Below, piece by piece: positions 58,267-64,000 of a DNA stretch of 64,000 nucleotides. The notes below the pieces were generated by a model. It was not told the DNA's origin. It saw only the letters and a list, made by a program, of their open reading frames with translations, and did no database searches. How positions within the stretch are numbered: the first letter of the stretch is position 1; each line of letters starts with the position of its first letter. A program made the position numbers and the translations under genes. This DNA is from Hansfordia pulvinata (taxonomy: Eukaryota > Ascomycota > Sordariomycetes > Xylariales): assembly GCA_006538405.1 (NCBI GenBank), contig BJKQ01000001.1, positions 1,798,001 to 1,862,000 of the forward strand, in the 5' to 3' direction.

Positions 58267-59622
58267 ATGGGAGCCTGTATGAGTTCGAATAAGGATGAGG
58301 AGGAACAGAAGAAGAGAAGTCAGGCCATTGACCGGGTCCTCGACGAAGACTCTAAAAGATTACGGAGAGAATGCAAGATTCTGCTGCTCGGTGCGTTGGC
58401 CCTCCACGTCCCTCGTGGCTCGTACATCTTGGCGCACAGCTAACAATGGACCCCCAGGATCCGGCGAAAGTGGAAAGTCTACGATTGTGAAGCAAATGAA
58501 GATTATTCATCTCAAGGGCTACTCGGACGATGAGCTTTGGAACTATCGCGCGACGGTGTACAAGAATTTGGTCGAGTGTGCCAAGTCGGTCATTCTCGCC
58601 ATGGACCAGTTCGACATTACCCCCAACAGCGGCACTACCAGGGAGCATTGCGACTACCTTGTAAGCTACACGGTCGAGGGCGGTCCCAACGCATACATCG
58701 ACCCTAGAGTGGGGATCGCGGTTCAGGCCCTATGGCATGACCCTTGCATTGAGAGGTTGATGGAGCACGCCAACGAGTTCTACCTCATGGACTCTGCTGG
58801 ATAGTGAGTATCCCGAGCGCCCGACCTTCCAAGTTGCCCTTGGCTAACTGTCTTCCAGCTTCTTCGACGAGGTTCCGAGAATCTGTTCTCCAGATTACCT
58901 TCCCAATGAAATGGACGTCCTCCGCGCCCGTACAAAGACGACCGGTATATACGAGACGCGCTTCCAGATGGGAGCGCTGAGCATACAGTAAGTTAACTGA
59001 GAATCTGGCTGTACTCGTCCCAGCCCCGTCTAACCACGGCTTTGTAGCATGTTCGACGTGGGCGGCCAACGAAGCGAACGTAAGAAGTGGATCCATTGTT
59101 TCGAAAACGTCACCTCCATCATCTTCTGTGTGGCTCTGAGCGAGTACGACCAGGTATTACTCGAGGAGAGCAGCCAGGTATGTAGCGGCACATCGCCTCT
59201 CTGATCTTCTGACCCCGTCTAACTCTTGGATAGAATCGCATGATGGAGAGTCTTTTGCTTTTTGACTCGGTCGTGAACTCGAGGTGGTTCATGCGCACCA
59301 GTATCATTCTGTTCCTCAACAAGGTCGACATTTTCAAAGTCAAGCTTCCCCGATCATCGTTACACAACTACTTCCCCGATTACTCGGGCGGAGACGACGT
59401 CAACAAAGCAGCCAAGTACCTGCTGTGGAGGTTCAACCAAGTGAACAGGGCGCATCTGAATCTATACCCACAGTAAGCAGAGACGCAGCGAGAGAAGCGG
59501 GCCGAAACTAACAGATCACCAGCTTGACACAAGCGACGGACACCTCCAACATTCGTCTGGTCTTTGCGGCAGTCAAGGAGACCATTCTGAATAATGCGCT
59601 CAAGGACTCGGGGATCCTGTAG
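58267..59622 (+). CDS. gna-3: Heterotrimeric G-protein alpha subunit, group III, 355 aa, 6 exons
   Basis: Exons 58267-58390, 58458-58803, 58859-58987, 59048-59177, 59234-59472, 59523-59622; all phases agree. It begins MGACMS, an N-myristoylation/palmitoylation signal for the plasma membrane. GTPase motifs: P-loop GSGESGKST (its first Gly codon is split by intron 1), switch I RARTKTTG with the conserved Arg, switch [18 protein letters not shown], and [10 protein letters not shown] near the end. The C-terminus NALKDSGIL lacks the Cys that is the pertussis-toxin site of group I subunits. Overall wording matches group III fungal subunits (Neurospora GNA-3, Magnaporthe MagA, Aspergillus GanB), which act with adenylyl cyclase in nutrient sensing, conidiation and germination. 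One small oddity is DSAGYFF where I expect DSAEYFF. Confidence 0.98.
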
Positions 59623-62600
59623 CGCGCGGTGTCGGCGGCGCACACCGAAATCACGATCACTACGACATCGGGTTCAAAAGCATCGGACAGGAGTTTGCGG
59701 GTGGTGCTTGTGAAGTTGATGATCTCGCACGGCGTTTGGGGCTTAGCGACTGGGCCGACTTGGTTGGGCTATTCACGATACATACTGGCGTCGAGAGCCA
59801 AGCGATACATAATGGGCGCCGCATTACGGACGAGATGGATGTTTCTCGCGGCGGTATATACGGCATTGAGGCACTTTTTCGCATCAGTGCAGGCATTGAT
59901 TGCTTGTACATGAGGAGGGCCTAGGGAAAGCGACGGGTCGACGTCTCGGGCCGGCTACAGGGCAGGATCCATAAGATACCCATGGCCATCCAGGATGGCA
60001 GGGCCATAGGAATGGGTCTTGACGAGCACCACCAGATATTATGTACCATTTATCAATTTGTGGGTAGGCTCGGTCTCGGCACTAGGCTCTACCCCTTCTA
60101 TTTTCTCAGGTTTGATATCCAGCATTATTAATTCATGGGATGTTTTTTTTATCGGCGTTGAGTTGGCCCACGGCGTTGAGTTGGCCCATGGCGTGACATG
60201 ACAAGGTGACCAGGAGGGCGTCGAGGGAAGGGGACTCATTTACACCACATTAATTGTACCTCATCGTGAGCAAAATCCAACCAAGGTCGTTGAAATGAAG
60301 CGGCTGCCATTTCTCGATCCGGGTTCGGTCCCGCCTAGCTACAGCTGCATGTCTTATACTCATCTCCCCATGCACCGTGTCTTCCTCCTTGCCTCTGTCC
60401 CTCGGCCCCGCTGACACGGGCCGGCTCCGCGACGGCCAAGGTCTCTTTTATACATCATTTCTCGTCCCCCTTGGGTATTCGGTAGGGCGGCTACTTGATA
60501 AGCTCCTTGGCGGAACCGAAGACGACGTAGCGGCGGGGAGAGAGATCAGCGACGTTGTCGTCACATGACTTGGATTTTTGAGTAGGTAGGTAGGTACAGG
60601 TATCCATGATAGCCAGTACCCGTGGCCCCAGCAGCCGAAGCCGTCGTCCTCGTCGCGAAGGGGAAAGAGGGCGAAAGGTGGAGGGAAATGGATAGGCCCG
60701 GGGGCGAAACCGTTGGGCGGGCAGCGTTGCATCGGCGGCACGTCAGCTGAGAATGGTTCGGGGGGTGGGGGATCTCCGTTCAAGGGCCTCACGCAAAGCT
60801 GCACCGGCGGCGAGGGTTGTGGCGACGACGACCATGCAGTGTACGGGCGGGTTAGCGAACGAGAAAAGCTGGGCCCGGCAGTCGTACGAGGGAGAGGGGC
60901 AGGCCTCCCCACTTGAAGTGGTTGATCGGATCACCACCCCGCATTCTCGCTGATCAACTTCACCCATCAAAGGGCAGCCTGGTCCATTGGATACCACGAT
61001 ACCTAAGGTACCTACCAATGTCGATGTGGGCCCCCGGGGCGTCGCCGTCACCATCCACCACGACCGCCTGTGCGCTTGGTTATTGTCAGAGTGATCCATG
61101 ACTTGGATGCCTTGCCGTATGTGACTACATGCATTATTCTCGTTCCTGCTCCCCCTCCCGTGATGCCCTCGTCACCACCTGCACGCTTACGGTGCGACGG
61201 TGGTCTGGCCCTCGGGCTGGTCCGGCCCAGATGGGGTCATGCGTGTTCTCTACCTACGGTAGCTTACGTACCTAGTATGAACTTGTCGTTGTGGTTGTTT
61301 TGTTGTTGTAGTGTGCTACTGTGCGAAACCGCCCATTCACAAGCCCCGTCTGCGAGCGAACTACGGACGACCTAACTTGGGTGGTAGGTTAGTTATGTAG
61401 TATTGACCCCCCCTTGGCTTCCCAGAACCTCGCAAGCCACGCTTCCACACACCACAGCCCGGGCGGTGCAACAGCTGGGACGGAGCGGCTTCCGGGGCAC
61501 CTGTCAGAGCAGAGCTGCATCCAATGGGGTCTGGTTAGCCCGCATCGCTCTGCGTGGGTGTACATATGATGTACGTTGACCTATGGTATCTATTATTACG
61601 TTTTGGCTAACCCGCCCGACCGGCGGCGCCGTCGTCCAGTCCGGAGGGCCCCGGCCACGACCTTGACCCGGCGTGGACGGCAGGTACCCAACTCTTCGCC
61701 CAAACCCACCCCTCCCTCTCAAATATGGGCCAGCAATGAATGAGCTGGGTGCTTGTCCGTCCAAGGCTCGGGGCGGGGTCGGGAGGAGTGTGCCGTACCT
61801 ACCAGGTATGGTACCACATGAAGAGAGAGAGGTAGATGCTGTGTGCCGATGGCGTGCCTCTGGGTGTCGTACCACCGACACTGAGGTCATGTCGAATGCG
61901 ACAGAGGCGTCTGGCCCGTTCTATCCGGCCCGAGACCCAAAGGTACCCAGCCATCCATTGGATCCGCAGATGTTTTTGCAATGGGGCTCCTCCAGTCGTG
62001 TGCAACTTGCATGTATCCCATGGCTATACCCCGTGTCTTCGTACTGGTCTGGTCCGGATGTCTCGACACAGGAGTGTCCAGTCCAGTGCAACTACCACAC
62101 ATTACAGGCCACTACGTGAGATTACCTATGAACCTTCCAAGAGCCATTGCCTGAGGTACCAAAGATGAGGCAGCGCCCTCAGGTGATCCGGTAGGTACCT
62201 CCCATGCAAGGTGAGGGGGTAGCTTCCCGTTCGGCCACCTCACGCGATTCCCGGCTGCCCTTCCGTGGAACCATATTTGCCAGTCTTCCATTGTACTTGG
62301 AGTGGCAGTGTTGCACCGGCATGGCAGGGCTGCTCCTTCCCCGCGGTGGCCTGATGCTCGTCTTTGTGTACACTTATCCTGGGAGGTGCCTTCCCCATTT
62401 CACCTGACAGTTTGGGAGGCAGGTTCGGTATCCGCAGAGGGGTGCAACTCGAGAACAGCCGGAGCCCTCCAGCTGTCTGCAGAGCAGCTGTCGCGGAGAA
62501 CGAATGCTTCCCGAGTGCACTCGGAAACATGTAATAAAGAACACGCCCACCCGACCAGCGTTTCCTGGGGTTCCCGGTGTCGTTCGTCCTACTCACCAGG

Positions 62601-63113
62601 CACGTGCTTTGCCTTGTATCAGCTTATACAAACCTTGGTTCGGCCTGTGCCTTTTCCCGCTCTCCTCTAGCCGCCCCAAGTGCTCTCTTCACCTTTCCAG
62701 CTTCTCCTCATCTCGCACCGGCACCAGCCAGGGCACGGTTGGGTCCCTCAGCGTGCCAGCCAGTAGCTCGTCTCCGCCATCGCGTAGCGCCGTCTGCCGC
62801 CTCGACGCTGCTTGTCGACCACTCCGTCGTCTGACTTCGCTTCTCGTTGGCCCTCCAATAGTCCCGTCTCACGCACTGCAGAGGCCCACCCCCGCATCTT
62901 CACCTACAGTAGCTCCCCGCCAAGCCAGCCCAGACTCGATATCCCGTTTCCTATCGTTGCATCTTGTAAGTCGGCTCTCTTGCCTCGTCTGTCTGATAAA
63001 TAGCACCCTGCGCCCGCCGCCTGATGTCCTGTCTGCCTCCCGCAGACTGACTGGTTCTCGCACAATCTGACACCCCTCCCCCGCCTAGTCGCATACTCGT
63101 CAAACGCTGCACC
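59623..63113. other. Intergenic between G-alpha and glycogen phosphorylase
   Basis: About 3.5 kb without a supported gene. A minus-strand frame at 60448-60912 is Pro/Ser-rich and unconvincing. A 20-bp duplication (GGCGTTGAGTTGGCCCA core) lies at about 60154-60193. From about 62640 the strand is C/T-rich, typical of a strong fungal promoter and leader for the phosphorylase gene. Confidence 0.5.
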
Positions 63114-64000
63114 ATGGCCGACGCCGAGAAGCGCGTCCCTCTCCGGGAGCGTCGCCCCTCCATGGGCGCTCCCATCGTCGACATCCAGGGCGCTGTTGCG
63201 CCCGCCGGCATGTCGCGGCCCAAGCACACGCGCACTGCCACGGGCTTCGGTGCTGGTGACATCAAGCACGTCGAAGGTAGACACCCTAGCTCCCTGACCT
63301 CAAGGCGCATTGGGCCGCGAGTCTGACGTCGGGCAGCTTCCATCCCCGAGCCTCAGCGGGCCGCCTGGACCAAGAACCAGTTTGAGGGATTCCAGAGCAA
63401 GGAGGACTTTGAGAAGGAGGTTGTCCGCCATGTGGAGACTACCCTCGCCCGCAGCATGTTCAACTGTGACGAGGTTGCGGCGTACTCGGCCACCAGCTTG
63501 GCCGTGCGTGATCGCCTGATCAAGGAATGGAACAAGACCCAGCAACGCCAGACTTTCTCCGACTCCAAGAGAATCTACTACCTCAGCCTCGAGTTCCTCA
63601 TGGGCAGGGCTCTTGACAATTCCATGCTGAACATCGGCGGCAAAGACATCGCCAAAGGCAAGACACTCTTCAGCTTCCTTGTGTCTGGATGCCACTAACA
63701 GCTGCTTGCTTGCAGAGGGTCTCTCCGAGCTTGGCTTTCGCATGGAAGACATTATCGGCCAGGAGCACGATGCCGCTCTCGGAAATGGTGGTCTCGGTCG
63801 GCTTGCTGCCTGTTTCCTCGACAGCATGGCCTCTCTGGACTTCCCAGCCTGGGGCTACGGTTTGAGATATCGATACGGTATTTTCAAGCAAGAAATCATC
63901 GACGGCTACCAAGTCGAGGTTCCAGATTACTGGCTCGATTTCAACCCCTGGGAATTCCCTCGTCACGATGTTACCGTGGATGTGAGCACATCCCTATCCG
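63114..64000 (+). CDS. GPH1: Glycogen phosphorylase, 5' part (runs off the window)
   Basis: Exons 63114-63276, 63337-63657, 63716-63981; intron 3 starts at 63982 and the gene continues past the window. Family marks: [40 protein letters not shown] and [20 protein letters not shown], the N-terminal domain of glycogen/starch phosphorylases (EC 2.4.1.1, pyridoxal phosphate enzyme). The enzyme removes glucose-1-phosphate from glycogen in the cytosol. Intron 2 (63658-63715) has a GC donor (AAAG|GCAAGA) and acceptor TTGCAG; the joined frame [10 protein letters not shown] confirms it. The N-terminal tail has RERRPS (Ser16), a match to the PKA consensus R-R-x-S, in keeping with phosphorylation control known for yeast phosphorylase. 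The catalytic C-terminal half is outside the window. Confidence 0.97.

Noticed and set aside
59629..59913. 94-codon frame just after the G-alpha stop
   Set aside because: Lies in the probable 3' untranslated region and resembles no protein; another frame in the same place is also open.
60448..60912. Minus-strand Pro/Ser-rich frame downstream of the G-alpha gene
   Set aside because: No recognisable domain, no splice context, and the opposite strand is equally open.

Overview
This window is nuclear DNA of a filamentous ascomycete, most likely a Sordariomycete. The evidence is GC-rich coding sequence, short introns with GTAAGT-type donors and CTGAC-type branch points, CT-rich leaders, fungal-only protein families (two Zn2Cys6 regulators, an RTA1-like membrane protein, a group III G-alpha) and a Leu tRNA with an anticodon-loop intron. 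All gene models were assembled by hand from splice sites and reading frames. Names rest on recognised motifs; no database search was possible.

Layout. 1.7-2.9 kb: conserved protein of unknown function (+). 5.6-7.8 kb: six-exon Zn2Cys6 regulator (-). About 9.9-10.3 kb: decayed sulfatase start (-). 11.1-14.9 kb: regulator with two tandem Zn2Cys6 clusters (-). 17.1-19.5 kb: sugar-porter-type MFS transporter (+). 19.5-35.8 kb: about 16 kb in which the only gene I can support is tRNA-Leu(CAG); it is full of microsatellites and G/C homopolymers. 35.8-39.4 kb: large protein with Cys/His motifs and an SH3-like segment (+). About 41.6-42.8 kb: Zn-ribbon-like protein (+). 43.6-44.2 kb: small secreted protein (+). 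45.9-47.3 kb: RTA1-like membrane protein (+). 48.3-51.0 kb: two tandem paralogous methyltransferase-like proteins with signal-peptide-like N-termini (-). 51-58 kb: gene-free, with an AT-rich degenerate repeat and a minisatellite. 58.3-59.6 kb: group III G-protein alpha subunit (+). 63.1 kb to the window end: 5' part of glycogen phosphorylase (+), with a GC-AG intron.

Functional links are loose. The regulator, sulfatase remnant, regulator and transporter in the first 20 kb could be the remains of a nutrient-acquisition neighbourhood. The G-alpha and glycogen phosphorylase belong to the same nutrient/cAMP theme, and the phosphorylase carries an N-terminal RRPS motif.

Technical observation: eight frame breaks interrupt four otherwise good genes (transporter, SH3-like protein, first methyltransferase-like gene, tandem-cluster regulator). 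All eight have the same sign, a single missing base. This looks more like homopolymer undercalling in the assembly than eight independent inactivations, although true pseudogenes cannot be excluded from sequence alone.
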